Assembly: GCF_019083965.1 (NCBI RefSeq)
Contig: NZ_JAHRCY010000006.1
Span: 186,001-250,000 of the forward strand
Length of the DNA stretch: 64,000 nucleotides
Reading direction: 5' to 3'
DNA from: Catellatospora tritici
GTDB lineage: Bacteria > Actinomycetota > Actinomycetes > Mycobacteriales > Micromonosporaceae
A model generated the notes under the pieces. That model was not told where the DNA came from, ran no database searches, and was given only the letters and a program-made list of their open reading frames with translations. Positions 27,101-36,003 of this stretch are shown piece after piece. Positions within the stretch are counted from its first letter, which is position 1. Each line of letters starts with the position of its first letter. The translations under genes were made by a program, and so were the position numbers.

Positions 27101-27330
27101 GCCAGTACGTCTGCGCCGAGAACGCCGGGGCCAACCCGCTGCTGGCCAACCGGGCCTCGGCCGGTGCCTGGGAGACGTTCACGCTGGTCCGCAACTCCGA
27201 CGGCACGGTCAGCTTCCTCGCACAGGTCAACAACCGGTACGTGACGGCGGAGAACGGCGGCGCGGCCGCCCTGATCGCCAACCGCACCGCCATCGGCCCC
27301 TGGGAGAAGTTCGACATGATCACCCAGTAG
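24196..27330 (+). CDS. secreted GH95-like glycoside hydrolase with C-terminal fascin-like module
   Basis: 1044 residues. Signal peptide (MRPRTAARLAAAAVLAAGLL..., cleavage after AAA), then an N-terminal beta domain ('YGLTVGNGRTGAMAWSANGL'), an (alpha/alpha)6 barrel ('GYWYWNQRDVYNSFFAGNHADL', 'NAHETYWDVHNAITDLAAV', 'VWANDHAQAARLGLGDQ') and a C-terminal beta part ('SYNGKIRVFPAVPTD'), as in the GH95 alpha-L-fucosidase family. A further beta domain (about 750-910) and a fascin-like beta-trefoil (about 917-1044) follow. GGGAGG precedes the ATG. The L-fuconate dehydratase in the same regulon supports a fucosidase role, but catalytic residues could not be aligned with certainty. Confidence 0.8.
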   Translation: MRPRTAARLAAAAVLAAGLLTAVPASPAAASPTDAAFNSGTGALNVDYAGYLSKHDLVYNKPNTNPLYGLTVGNGRTGAMAWSANGLTMQVSGVDLSQQSAFAAGNLNFNTSPSLDSGYTTYQQRLSLYDGTLTTKYDGNRTVTVLGAPNSEVMGIHVDDSRGGVSSATLELSLWDPNGVSNSADVPNLTTWRTVQTGSDTSAAWFSRGQADPNNFGYTFAATVEGASYSTSVVNGTRVRLSITPSSSYTVWFTAASRINSPNLDSVAQAKNQLASVKSTGYGTTLTNYKNFWHSFWQKSFVQYSNSAGDADYLENVYYLATYMIAAGGYGNYPYHFINGVFRATGDQTKWSNGYWYWNQRDVYNSFFAGNHADLMAGFNRLYSRNFNALKAYTQTRYGTDSLWVPETMGWDGNARGTVGSDYVNDIYSTGTEAAYNMYLQYKYTNDLTYLRDVAYPYMREALRFYQNRFQLSGGKYQMPTSNAHETYWDVHNAITDLAAVRLLAPLTIQVSTQLGLDSGLRAGWQNLVDNLWPYQVSNNAWLPHDPPTAQQRNGENVSAELIWPYDRTGIGAADYNTALNTWNVRPNPYSNVWANDHAQAARLGLGDQVLSGMRLMLQRYQNYPNGMTNNTNGVFEYLGIHLVAMNESLLQSYNGKIRVFPAVPTDSSMVTKFTLLAQDGFLVSSEREAGDIKYVGLKSQFGKDARVVNPWGTQQVRVRRTSDNAIITTSAAAEVTFSTAANTVYVLERTAKPLTDYSATTLTGSPNNDVKSLRNTASTLGIPGGAAGGLVNDTVLTYDAGWFQTTNRGYGDYNDDTHHTTTVNAAASYTFTGTGIEYLSERFSDMGNVDVYLDNVFQANVNLNVSGARQVQQVVWSKTGLTNGQHTIRIVNKATSVAIVDALRVTTGGTPPGTTYVGLKAQANGQWVSAPNATTALIANKTTVGTTEQFEVVDRGGGSVWLRARANGQYVCAENAGANPLLANRASAGAWETFTLVRNSDGTVSFLAQVNNRYVTAENGGAAALIANRTAIGPWEKFDMITQ

Positions 27331-27662
27331 CACGAAGTTGCCTGGCAATCGGGCGAATGCGGGTGCTTGATTCGCCCGATTGCCAGGCAACTTGACCCCC
27401 AGCTCGCGGGGCCGACCGGCCCACGCGTCAACGACTCTCGGAGCGGTCTTCGGCGACCAGGCTCCGAGGCCGGGACCCGCCCCGGGTGCAGGCAGGACTT
27501 GCCGCACCCGGGTCGACCCCGGACGTACCGAGGGATCGCGAATGCCATCCGCCTGGTCGCCGTCGCTCCGGACCCCGCCGGTCTTCCGGCTCAGGGGTGC
27601 GGGTGGTCCGTGCGTCCTCGGCACGCACGACCACCCCACCCCCACCCCACCGGAGTGTTCCC
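27331..27662. other. intergenic region with palindromic element and GC-rich leader
   Basis: The first 63 bp hold subfamily B element 2, immediately behind the GH95 stop. The rest is a GC-rich leader with an imperfect hairpin (GTGGTCCGTGC ... GCACGACCAC) before the next ATG. No CCTATAGG operator is present, so the downstream secreted genes are either read through from the GH95 promoter or have an unrecognised one. Confidence 0.6.
27335..27393. repeat. palindromic element, subfamily B, copy 2
   Basis: Perfect 24-bp arms (27335-27358 and 27370-27393, start AAGTTGCCTGGCAATCGGGC) around an 11-base loop, beginning four bases after a stop codon. Compared with copy 1, a G:C pair has become T:A in both arms. 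Confidence 0.95.
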
Positions 27663-30600
27663 ATGGTCCGAAGTCCAAACCGGGGCTTGGCCGCGGGTGC
27701 GGCCGCGTTGCTGATCGCAGCGCTCGCCGTCGCCGTCACCGCCGACCCTGAACCGGCGGTCGCCGCGCCACCCGCCACCACCAGCTTCGAGAAGGTCAAG
27801 CTCGACGGCGGCCTGTCGATGGGCGAGCCGATCGAGCTGTCCGTGCTGCCCGACGGCAAGGTCCTGTACATCAACCGGGGCACCAGCTCCGGCGGCGGCC
27901 AGGTGCGGCTGTACAACCCGACCACCGCGACCACGACCGTGGCCCTGACGCTGGCGTTGGACGCCCGCTTCGAGGACGGCCTGATCGGCATCACGCTGCA
28001 CCCGCAGTTCAGCAGCAACCACTGGGTCTACCTGTTCTACTCCCCGGCGGTCACCCCGCTGGTCAACCGGATCTCCCGGTTCACCTTCAACACCTCGACG
28101 CTGGTGCTGGACGCGGCCAGCGAGACCAAGCTGATCGAGTGGCCGACCGAGCGGCGGCTGTGCTGCCACTCGGCCGGGTCGATGACCTGGGACACCAACG
28201 GCAACCTGTACTTCGCCGTCGGCGACAACACCAACTCCGGCGGCGACTCGGCGGGCATGGCCCCGATCGACGAGCGCACCGACCGCGACGCGCAGTACGA
28301 CGCCCAGCGCACCGCGGGCAACACCAACGACCTGCGCGGAAAGATCAACCGGATCCACCCGGAGAGCAACGGGACCTACACCATCCCGGCGGGCAACCTG
28401 TTCCCGGTCGGCACGGCGCAGACCCGGCCCGAGATCTACACCATGGGCAACCGGAACCCGTACCGGATCTGGGTCGACAAGCAGGCGGGCAACACCCTGT
28501 ACTGGGGCGAGGTCGGGCCGGACGCGGGCACCACCATCGCCAACCGGGGCCCGGCCGCCTACGACGAGTACAACCGGGCCACCAGCCCCGGCAACTACGG
28601 CTGGCCGTACTGCGGCGGCCCGAACGTCGCCTACAACGACTGGGACTTCGCCGCCAACGCCCCGCGCGGCTGGTTCCCGTGCGGCGGGGCCACCGGCCCG
28701 GTCAACAACTCGCCGCGCAACACCGGTCTGCAGCAGCTCCCGCCGACCCGGAGCGCCCTGGTGTGGGAGCAGCACGGCGGCAGCCGGGAGTGGCCCGCGC
28801 TGGACAACCCGGGCGGCTGCGGCTCGCCCAACCACGCCGAGGTCTACCACTACAACGCGGGCCTGAACTCGCCGTACAAGTGGCCCGCCTACTACGACAA
28901 CAAGCTGATCATCACGGAGTACTGCCGGAGCTGGATCAAGGAGGTCCAGTTCGACAACGGCAACCCGGCCACCGGCAACCCGACCGTGATCGAGCCCGTG
29001 GTCTCCGGCATGCCGCTGGTGCACCCGATCGACATGGAGTTCGGCCCGGACGGCTCGCTGTACGTGCTCGAGTACGGCAACGGCTACTTCTCCGGCGACG
29101 CCGCGGCGGGCCTGTACAAAATCAACTACGTGGCGGGCGGGCGCTCGCCGCTGGCCGTGGCCACGGTCAACCGGGACAACGGCCTGGCCCCGCTGACGGT
29201 GCAGTTCAACGGCGCCGGTAGCTCCGATCCCGACGGCGACCCGCTGACCTATGCCTGGGACTTCGACAACAACGGCACCACCGACGCCACCGCCGCCAAC
29301 CCGAGCTACACGTACCCCACGGTCGGCGACAAGCGGGCCCGGCTGACCGTCAACGGCGGCACCGGCCGCTCCGGCACCACCCTGGTCCCGATCGTGGTCG
29401 GCAACGACCGGCCGACCGTGACCGTCGGCGGGGTGCCGGACGGCGGCCTGTTCAACTGGGGCGAGAACCTCACCTCGACCGCGGGCGCCACCGACCCGCA
29501 GGACGGCACCATCGCCTGCGCCAACGTGGTGCTCCGAGCCGCGCTCGGGCACCAGGAGCACGCGCACGAGGAGGGCCAGGGCACCGGCTGTGGCTTCACC
29601 GTCAACACCGGCCCGGTGCACGCCGGACCGGACTCGGTGCTGTTCTTCGTGCTGCGCGGCAGCTACACCGATCGCGGCGCGAGCGGCACCGTCGCGCTGA
29701 CCGGCGAGAAGCAGCTGACGCTGTGGCCCAAGCAGTGGCAGGCCGAGCACTTCGTGACCCTGAACGGGCCGAAGGTGGTCGACCAGGCGGCGGCCGAGGG
29801 CGGCAAGCGGCTCGGCGACATCCAGAACGGTGAGAACGTCCGCCACCACGCGGTCAGCCTGAAGGGCATCACCGGGGTCAAGGCCCGGGTGAGCTCGGCC
29901 GCCGCCGGGGGCACGCTGTCGTTCCGGTACGACTCGCCGACCGGCCCCGAGGTCGCCCGGCTGACCGTGCCCGGCACCGGCGGCTGGGACAGCTACACCG
30001 AGGTCAGCGGCACGGTCACCCGCCCCGACGACGGCACGCACGACCTGTACCTGGTCTTCTCCGGCACGGGCACGGGCGCGCTGTTCGACGTGGACAGCTA
30101 CACGTTCACCGGCGCGGGTGTCGGCACCCCGGACACGAACCCGGATCGCGCCCAGGGTCGCCCGGTGACGGTGTCCAGCACCGAGGCGGGCACCAACGTG
30201 GCCGCCAACGCGGTCGACGGCAACTCCGCCACCCGCTGGAGCAGCGTGTACGCGGCCGACCCGCAGTGGATCTCCGTGGACCTGGGCGCGAGCCACGCGG
30301 TGAACCGGGTGCGGATCAACTGGGAGGCGGCGTACGGCAAGGCGTACCAGGTGCAGATCTCGCCCGACAACAGCACCTGGACCACGGTCTGGTCGACCAC
30401 CACCGGCGACGGGGGAGTCGACGACCTGACCGTCACCGGGACCGGCCGCTACGTGCGGGTGTACGGCACCCAGCGCGGGCTGACCCAGTACGGCTACTCG
30501 CTGTGGGACCTCAACGTCTACGGCACTCCGACCAGCACGTCGACGCTGCTGTCGCGCGGTAGGCCCACCGCCGTCTCCAGCGTCGCCGACGGCACGGTAG

Positions 30601-30923
30601 GCGGCAGTGCGGTGGACGGCAACGCCACGACGCGCTGGAGCAGCGCGTACAGCGACCCGCAGTGGATCTCGGTGGACCTGGGTTCGACCCGGTCGCTGAG
30701 CCGGGTGGTGCTGAGCTGGGAGACCGCCTTCGGGCGGGCGTACCAGCTCCAGACCTCGCCCGACAACGCCACCTGGACCACGGTCTACAGCACCACCACC
30801 GGTGACGGTGGCAGCGACGACATCACGCTGTCCGGCTCCGGCCGCTACGTGCGCGTCTACGGCACCCAGCGCGGCACCCAGTGGGGCTACTCGCTGTGGG
30901 AGTTCGACGTCTACGGCTCCTGA
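27663..30923 (+). CDS. secreted PQQ-dependent sugar/sorbosone dehydrogenase with PKD, CBM6-like and two F5/8 modules
   Basis: 1086 residues. Signal peptide (about 1-35). GSDH/sorbosone dehydrogenase beta-propeller (about 40-490: 'SVLPDGKVLYINRG', 'GLIGITLHPQFSSNHWVYLFYSP', 'GNLYFAVGDNTN', 'NDLRGKINRI', 'GNRNPYRIWVD'). PKD domain (about 498-585, 'AGSSDPDGDPLTYAWDFD'). A linker with 'LGHQEHAHEEGQGTGCG', a CBM6-like module ('QAEHF...AAAEGGKRLGDIQNGE') and two near-identical F5/8-type (discoidin, CBM32-like) modules at the end. Enzymes of this class oxidise sugar hydroxyl or aldehyde groups outside the cell. The cofactor is assumed from the family. Confidence 0.88.
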   Translation: MVRSPNRGLAAGAAALLIAALAVAVTADPEPAVAAPPATTSFEKVKLDGGLSMGEPIELSVLPDGKVLYINRGTSSGGGQVRLYNPTTATTTVALTLALDARFEDGLIGITLHPQFSSNHWVYLFYSPAVTPLVNRISRFTFNTSTLVLDAASETKLIEWPTERRLCCHSAGSMTWDTNGNLYFAVGDNTNSGGDSAGMAPIDERTDRDAQYDAQRTAGNTNDLRGKINRIHPESNGTYTIPAGNLFPVGTAQTRPEIYTMGNRNPYRIWVDKQAGNTLYWGEVGPDAGTTIANRGPAAYDEYNRATSPGNYGWPYCGGPNVAYNDWDFAANAPRGWFPCGGATGPVNNSPRNTGLQQLPPTRSALVWEQHGGSREWPALDNPGGCGSPNHAEVYHYNAGLNSPYKWPAYYDNKLIITEYCRSWIKEVQFDNGNPATGNPTVIEPVVSGMPLVHPIDMEFGPDGSLYVLEYGNGYFSGDAAAGLYKINYVAGGRSPLAVATVNRDNGLAPLTVQFNGAGSSDPDGDPLTYAWDFDNNGTTDATAANPSYTYPTVGDKRARLTVNGGTGRSGTTLVPIVVGNDRPTVTVGGVPDGGLFNWGENLTSTAGATDPQDGTIACANVVLRAALGHQEHAHEEGQGTGCGFTVNTGPVHAGPDSVLFFVLRGSYTDRGASGTVALTGEKQLTLWPKQWQAEHFVTLNGPKVVDQAAAEGGKRLGDIQNGENVRHHAVSLKGITGVKARVSSAAAGGTLSFRYDSPTGPEVARLTVPGTGGWDSYTEVSGTVTRPDDGTHDLYLVFSGTGTGALFDVDSYTFTGAGVGTPDTNPDRAQGRPVTVSSTEAGTNVAANAVDGNSATRWSSVYAADPQWISVDLGASHAVNRVRINWEAAYGKAYQVQISPDNSTWTTVWSTTTGDGGVDDLTVTGTGRYVRVYGTQRGLTQYGYSLWDLNVYGTPTSTSTLLSRGRPTAVSSVADGTVGGSAVDGNATTRWSSAYSDPQWISVDLGSTRSLSRVVLSWETAFGRAYQLQTSPDNATWTTVYSTTTGDGGSDDITLSGSGRYVRVYGTQRGTQWGYSLWEFDVYGS

Positions 30924-30980
30924 AACCGCACCCGGGGAGGCGGCCGCCCGAGCCGCCTGCCCACCTCCCGAGGAGAAGGT

Positions 30981-33095
30981 ATGAAGAGGCGAATCTTGTC
31001 CCTGCTCACCGGCGCCGCGCTGGTGGCGGGCCTGGCCGCGGCGGCTCCGGCCACCACGGCCTCGGCCGCGCCGCTGACGAAGGTGCTGGTGTTCTCGAAG
31101 ACCGCCGGGTTCCGGCACTCGTCCATTCCGAACGGCATCGCCGCGATCCAGGCACTGGGCGCGGCCAACGGGTTCTCGGTCACCGCGACCGAGGACGCGA
31201 CCCAGTTCACCGCCGCGAACCTGGCCCAGTACCAGGCGGTGGTGTGGCTGTCGACCACCGGCGACGTGCTGGACGCGACGCAGCAGACCGCGTTCCAGAA
31301 CTACATCGCCGCGGGCGGCGGCTACGTCGGCGTGCACGCCGCCGCCGACACCGAGTACGACTGGCCCTGGTACGGCGGCCTGGTCGGGGCCTGGTTCGCC
31401 TCGCACCCGGCCACGCAGCAGGCGACGATCGCGGTCGAGGACCGCGCGAACATCTCGACCTCGCACCTGCCGAGCACCTGGACCCGCACCGACGAGTGGT
31501 ACAACTACCGCACCAATCCGCGCGCCAACGCGAAGGTGCTGGCCAGCCTGGTCGAGTCGTCGTACTCGGGCGGCACCATGGGCGACCACCCGATCACCTG
31601 GTGCCAGAACTACGGCGGCGGCCGCTCCTGGTACACCGGCCTCGGCCACACCGAGGAGACCTACGCCGACCCGCTGTTCCGGACCATGCTGCTGGGCGGC
31701 ATCCAGATCGCGGCCGGGGCCAAGCCCGCCGACTGCCGCCCGGAGACCGGCTACACGGCGCTGTTCGATGGTACGCAGAACAGCTTCAACCAGTGGCGGA
31801 TGGCCGGTCCGGGCGGGTTCACCCTGGCCGACGGCACGCTCACCTCCTTCGGCGGGATGGGTCTGCTGTGGTATCCGGTCCGCACGTTCAGCGACTACTC
31901 GCTGAAGCTCGACTGGATGATGCCGGGCGACGACAACGGCGGCGTCTTCATCGGTTTCCCCGATCCGCTGGGTGACCCGTGGAACGCGGTCAACCAGGGT
32001 CACGAGATCCAGATCGACGCCACCGACGCCGACGTCACCCGGACCACGGGCAGCGTGTACAGCTTCAAGGCGCCTGACACCACGGCCCGCGCGGCGGCGC
32101 TCAACCCGCCGGGGCAGTGGAACACGTACGAGATCGGCGTGCACGGCCAGCGGGTCGAGATCTGGCTCAACGGCGTGAAGATCAACGACTACACCAGCAC
32201 CCGGGCCATCGCCAACGGGTACATCGGCGTGCAGAACGACGGCGCCGGTGCCGACATCAACTACCGCAACATCCGGATCAAGGCCGGTGGCACGCAGCCG
32301 CAGCCCACCGACGTGGCGCAGGGCAAGCCGACCGCTACGTCCAGTGTGGAGAGCGGCAACGTGCTGGTCGGCGCGAACGCCGTCGACGGCAACGGGGCCA
32401 CCCGCTGGGGCAGCCTGTACGCCGATCCGCAGTGGATCTCGGTCGACCTCGGGGCGACCTACGCGCTGAACCGGGTGCGGCTGAACTGGGAGGCGGCCTA
32501 CGGCAAGGCGTACCAGCTCCAGACGTCGCCCGACAACGCCGCCTGGACCACCGTCTACAGCACCACGAGCAGCGACGGCGGCGTGGACGACATCACGCTC
32601 ACCGGCACCGGCCGCTACGTGCGGATGTACGGCACCCAGCGCGCCACCGCCTGGGGCTACTCGCTGTACGACCTCAACGTCTACGGCACCCCCGTCACCG
32701 GTGCGCAGTTGCTCTCGCGCAACCGGCCCACCGCCGTCTCCAGCGTCGAGAACGGCAACGTGCTGGTCGGCGCGAACGCCGTCGACGGCAGCACCACCAC
32801 CCGCTGGGGCAGCGCCTACGCCGATCCGCAGTGGATCTCGGTGGACCTGGGCGCGAGCAAGAGCGTCCAGCGGGTGCGGCTGACCTGGGAGGCGGCGTAC
32901 GCCAAGGCGTACCAGCTCCAGACGTCGCCCGACAACGCCACCTGGACCACCGTCTACAGCACCACGACCGGTGACGGTGGCGTCGACGACGTCACCCTCA
33001 CCGGCACCGGCCGCTACGTGCGCGTCTACGGCACCCAGCGCGCCCTCACCCAGTACGGCTACTCCCTCTGGGAGCTCGAGGTCTACGGCAGCTAG
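30981..33095 (+). CDS. secreted ThuA-DUF1080 (3-keto-glycoside hydrolase-type) protein with two F5/8 modules
   Basis: 704 residues. Signal peptide (MKRRILSLLTGAALVAGL..., cleavage near ASAA). ThuA domain (about 33-245). A 3-keto-disaccharide hydrolase/DUF1080 concanavalin-like domain (about 255-440: 'ALFDGTQNSFNQWRMAG', 'LKLDWMMPGDDNGGVFIGFPDP', 'GQWNTYEIGVHGQRVEIWLNGVKIND', 'GYIGVQNDG'). Two F5/8 modules closely match those of the preceding gene. DUF1080 proteins have been linked to cleavage of 3-keto-glycosides, which fits the oxidoreductases on both sides. A GAGGAGAAGG ribosome site lies before the ATG. Confidence 0.9.
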   Translation: MKRRILSLLTGAALVAGLAAAAPATTASAAPLTKVLVFSKTAGFRHSSIPNGIAAIQALGAANGFSVTATEDATQFTAANLAQYQAVVWLSTTGDVLDATQQTAFQNYIAAGGGYVGVHAAADTEYDWPWYGGLVGAWFASHPATQQATIAVEDRANISTSHLPSTWTRTDEWYNYRTNPRANAKVLASLVESSYSGGTMGDHPITWCQNYGGGRSWYTGLGHTEETYADPLFRTMLLGGIQIAAGAKPADCRPETGYTALFDGTQNSFNQWRMAGPGGFTLADGTLTSFGGMGLLWYPVRTFSDYSLKLDWMMPGDDNGGVFIGFPDPLGDPWNAVNQGHEIQIDATDADVTRTTGSVYSFKAPDTTARAAALNPPGQWNTYEIGVHGQRVEIWLNGVKINDYTSTRAIANGYIGVQNDGAGADINYRNIRIKAGGTQPQPTDVAQGKPTATSSVESGNVLVGANAVDGNGATRWGSLYADPQWISVDLGATYALNRVRLNWEAAYGKAYQLQTSPDNAAWTTVYSTTSSDGGVDDITLTGTGRYVRMYGTQRATAWGYSLYDLNVYGTPVTGAQLLSRNRPTAVSSVENGNVLVGANAVDGSTTTRWGSAYADPQWISVDLGASKSVQRVRLTWEAAYAKAYQLQTSPDNATWTTVYSTTTGDGGVDDVTLTGTGRYVRVYGTQRALTQYGYSLWELEVYGS

Positions 33096-33117
33096 CTCCC
33101 GTCCTTTCCCAACCCCC

Positions 33118-33149
33118 GGCCCCGGCGCGAGCCCGATCGCACCGGGGCC
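33118..33149 (+). terminator. intercistronic hairpin
   Basis: GGCCCCGG and CCGGGGCC pair across a 16-base loop, 22 bases before the next start codon. It may be a weak terminator or an RNA-stability element within the secreted-enzyme gene string. Confidence 0.45.
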
Positions 33150-33170
33150 ACCCCCACCGGAAGGAACCGC

Positions 33171-35990
33171 ATGAGGCACATCCCTCGGCGGCGGCTGTGG
33201 TTCACCGCCGTCGCCACGTTCGCGGCCACCGTGGTCGTGTCGGCCGGTGCGCCGACCACCGCGCAGGCCGCGCCCATTCCGGCCGCCGACTACCAGCAGG
33301 TGTCACTGGCCACCGGTTCGGCCGAGCTCGGCGAACCGATGTCGCTGGCCGTGATGCCGAACCGGTCGGTCATCCACACGGCCCGCGACGGCACAGTCCG
33401 GGTCACCGACGTCAACGGCAACACCAAGGTCGCGGGCAAGCTCAGCGTGTACACCCACGACGAGGAGGGCCTGCAGGGCGTCGCGGTCGACCCCGGCTTC
33501 GCCACCAACCGCTACGTCTGGCTGTACTACTCCCCGCCGTTGAGCACCCCGGCCGGGGACGCGCCGACCACCGGCACCGCGACCGACTTCAACGCGTGGA
33601 AGGGCCACCTGAACCTGTCCCGGTTCACCCTGAACGCCGACGACACGCTCAACTTCGGCAGTGAGAAGGTGGTGCTGACCGTCGACAACGACCGTGGCCA
33701 GTGCTGCCACGTGGGCGGTGACATCGACTTCGACGCGGCCGGGAACCTGTACCTGACCACCGGCGACGACACCAACCCGTTCGACTCGGCCGGGTACGCC
33801 CCGATCGACGAGCGGACCAACCGCAACCCGCAGTTCGACGCCCAGCGCTCGGCGGGCAACACCAACGACCTGCGCGGCAAGGTGCTGCGGATCAAGCCGC
33901 AGGCCGACGGGACGTACACGGTCCCGTCCGGGAACCTGTTCGCGCCGGGCACGGCCAACACCCGGGCCGAGATCTACGCGATGGGCTTCCGCAACCCGTT
34001 CCGGATGAGCGTGGACAAGGCCACCGGCATCGTCTACCTCGGCGACTACGGGCCGGACGCGGGCACCACCGACGCCAACCGGGGTCCGCAGGGGCAGGTG
34101 GAGTTCGACCGGATCACCGCGCCGGGCAACTACGGCTGGCCGTACTGCACCGGCACGAACACCACCACCGAGACGTACAACGAGTGGAACTTCGCCACCA
34201 ACAGCACCGGCGCCAAGTACAACTGCGCCGGCGGCCCGACCAACAACTCGTTCCGCAACACCGGTCTGGGCACCCTGCCCGCGGCCAAGTCCGCCTGGAT
34301 CCGGTACGCCGGTGACGCGGGCACCCCGCCGGAGTTTGGCACCGGCTCGGAGTCGCCGATGGGCGGCCCGGTCTACCGCTACAACGCCTCGTCGACCTCG
34401 ACCGTGAAGTTCCCGCAGTCGCTGGACGGCCGCTACTTCGCGGGCGAGTACGGCCGCAAGTGGATCAAGGCGATCGCGGTCAACACCGACGGCACCCCCG
34501 GCGAGATCTCGGCCTTCCCGTGGACCGGCACCCAGGTCATGGACATGGCCTTCGGCCCGGACGGCGCCCTGTACGTGCTCGACTACGGCACCGGCTCCAA
34601 CAACGCGGGCCTGTTCCGGGTCGAGTACATCGCGGGCGCCAACCGCAACCCGGTCGCGGTCGCCTCGGCGAACAAGACCTCGGGCCCGGCGCCGCTGACC
34701 GTCAACTTCTCCTCGGCGGGCAGCTCCGACCCCGAGGGCGGGGCGCTGAGCTACCTGTGGACGTTCGGCGACGGCACCACCTCGACGGCGGCCAACCCGA
34801 GCAAGACCTACAGCGCCAACGGCACGTACACCCCGACGCTGAAGGTCACCGACCCGGGCGGCCTGTCCGGCACGGCCAGCCTGGTCATCACGGTCGGCAA
34901 CACCGCACCCACGGTCAACCTGCAGCTTCCCGGCGACGGGCAGCTGTTCAACTTCGGTGACACCATCCCGTTCCAGGTCAGCGCCTCCGACCCGGAGGAC
35001 GGCACGATCAACTGTGCTCGGGTGACGGTCACCTACTCGCTTGGCCACGACAGCCACGCGCACCAGATCACCTCGAAGACCGGCTGCACCGGCTCGATCA
35101 CCGTCCCGGTGGACGGCGAGCACGACGCGGCCGCCAACATCTTCGGGGTCTTCGACGCCAGCTACACCGACAACGGCGGGCTGGTCTCGCACAGCATCCG
35201 CACCCTGCAGCCCAAGCACCGGCAGGGCGAGCACTTCAGCTCGCAGTCGGGCGTGCAGCTGGCCGACCACGCGGCGGCCGAGGGCGGACGCACCGCCGGA
35301 TTCATCGAGAACGGCGACTGGATCGCGTACACGCCGTACAACCTGTCCAACGCCACCTCGATCACCGTCCGGGCCGCCTCGGCGGGCGCGGGCGGCACCA
35401 TCGAGGTGCGCACCGGTTCGGCCACCGGCACGCTGCTGGGCACGGTGACCGTGCCGGTGACCGGCAGCTGGGAGACGTTCACCAACGTCACCGCCAGCCT
35501 GTCCGGCGCCCCGGGCGGAGCCACCTCGCTGTACCTGGTGTTCAAGGGCGGCGCGGGCAACCTGTTCGACGTCGACGCGATCACGTTCACCACCGGCGGC
35601 GCCGGCCCGGTGACCACCTGGAAGGCCCGGGTGAACAGCAAGTACGTCACCGCGGGCAGCACCGCGCTGATCGCGAACGCGACGACGGTGGCGCTGGCGC
35701 AGCAGTACGACCTGGTCAACCTCGGTGGTGGCAACATCGCGCTGCGCGCCAAGGTCAACGGGATGTACGTCTGCGCCGACAACGCCGGGGCCAACCCGCT
35801 GATCGCCAACCGCACCGCGGTCGGGCCGTGGGAGACGTTCGCGCTGATCACCAACAGCGACGGCAGCGTCAGCCTGCGCGCCCAGGCCAACAACCAGTAC
35901 GTCACGGCAGAGAACAGCGGGGCCAACCCGCTGATCGCCAACCGCGCCGCGATCGGCGCGTGGGAGAAGTTCGACCTGGTCACCTCGTGA
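33171..35990 (+). CDS. secreted PQQ-dependent sugar dehydrogenase with PKD, CBM6-like and fascin-like modules
   Basis: 939 residues. Signal peptide (about 1-32), GSDH propeller (about 38-490; 'EGLQGVAVDPGFATNRYVWLYYSPP', 'GDIDFDAAGNLYLTTGDDTNPFDS', 'NDLRGKVLRIKP', 'MGFRNPFRMSVDK'), PKD domain ('AGSSDPEGGALSYLWTFGDG'), a 'LGHDSHAHQI' linker domain, a CBM6-like module ('QGEHFSSQSG...AAAEGGRTAGFIENGDW') and a C-terminal fascin-like beta-trefoil (about 815-939). It is a paralogue of the protein two genes upstream, with the F5/8 pair exchanged for a fascin-like module. AAGGAACC lies before the ATG. Confidence 0.9.
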   Translation: MRHIPRRRLWFTAVATFAATVVVSAGAPTTAQAAPIPAADYQQVSLATGSAELGEPMSLAVMPNRSVIHTARDGTVRVTDVNGNTKVAGKLSVYTHDEEGLQGVAVDPGFATNRYVWLYYSPPLSTPAGDAPTTGTATDFNAWKGHLNLSRFTLNADDTLNFGSEKVVLTVDNDRGQCCHVGGDIDFDAAGNLYLTTGDDTNPFDSAGYAPIDERTNRNPQFDAQRSAGNTNDLRGKVLRIKPQADGTYTVPSGNLFAPGTANTRAEIYAMGFRNPFRMSVDKATGIVYLGDYGPDAGTTDANRGPQGQVEFDRITAPGNYGWPYCTGTNTTTETYNEWNFATNSTGAKYNCAGGPTNNSFRNTGLGTLPAAKSAWIRYAGDAGTPPEFGTGSESPMGGPVYRYNASSTSTVKFPQSLDGRYFAGEYGRKWIKAIAVNTDGTPGEISAFPWTGTQVMDMAFGPDGALYVLDYGTGSNNAGLFRVEYIAGANRNPVAVASANKTSGPAPLTVNFSSAGSSDPEGGALSYLWTFGDGTTSTAANPSKTYSANGTYTPTLKVTDPGGLSGTASLVITVGNTAPTVNLQLPGDGQLFNFGDTIPFQVSASDPEDGTINCARVTVTYSLGHDSHAHQITSKTGCTGSITVPVDGEHDAAANIFGVFDASYTDNGGLVSHSIRTLQPKHRQGEHFSSQSGVQLADHAAAEGGRTAGFIENGDWIAYTPYNLSNATSITVRAASAGAGGTIEVRTGSATGTLLGTVTVPVTGSWETFTNVTASLSGAPGGATSLYLVFKGGAGNLFDVDAITFTTGGAGPVTTWKARVNSKYVTAGSTALIANATTVALAQQYDLVNLGGGNIALRAKVNGMYVCADNAGANPLIANRTAVGPWETFALITNSDGSVSLRAQANNQYVTAENSGANPLIANRAAIGAWEKFDLVTS

Positions 35991-36003
35991 GGAGGGCCGC
36001 GCC

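Noticed and set aside
27486-27662. N-terminal extension of the first dehydrogenase
   Set aside because: The ATG with GGAG starts a classic signal peptide. The upstream frame is Pro/Arg-rich and would bury it.
27591-33179. A 1862-codon open frame on the minus strand, antisense to the secreted enzymes
   Set aside because: Translation is Val/Gly/Arg-rich low-complexity sequence without domains. It is the antisense shadow of GC-rich plus-strand genes with clear domains.
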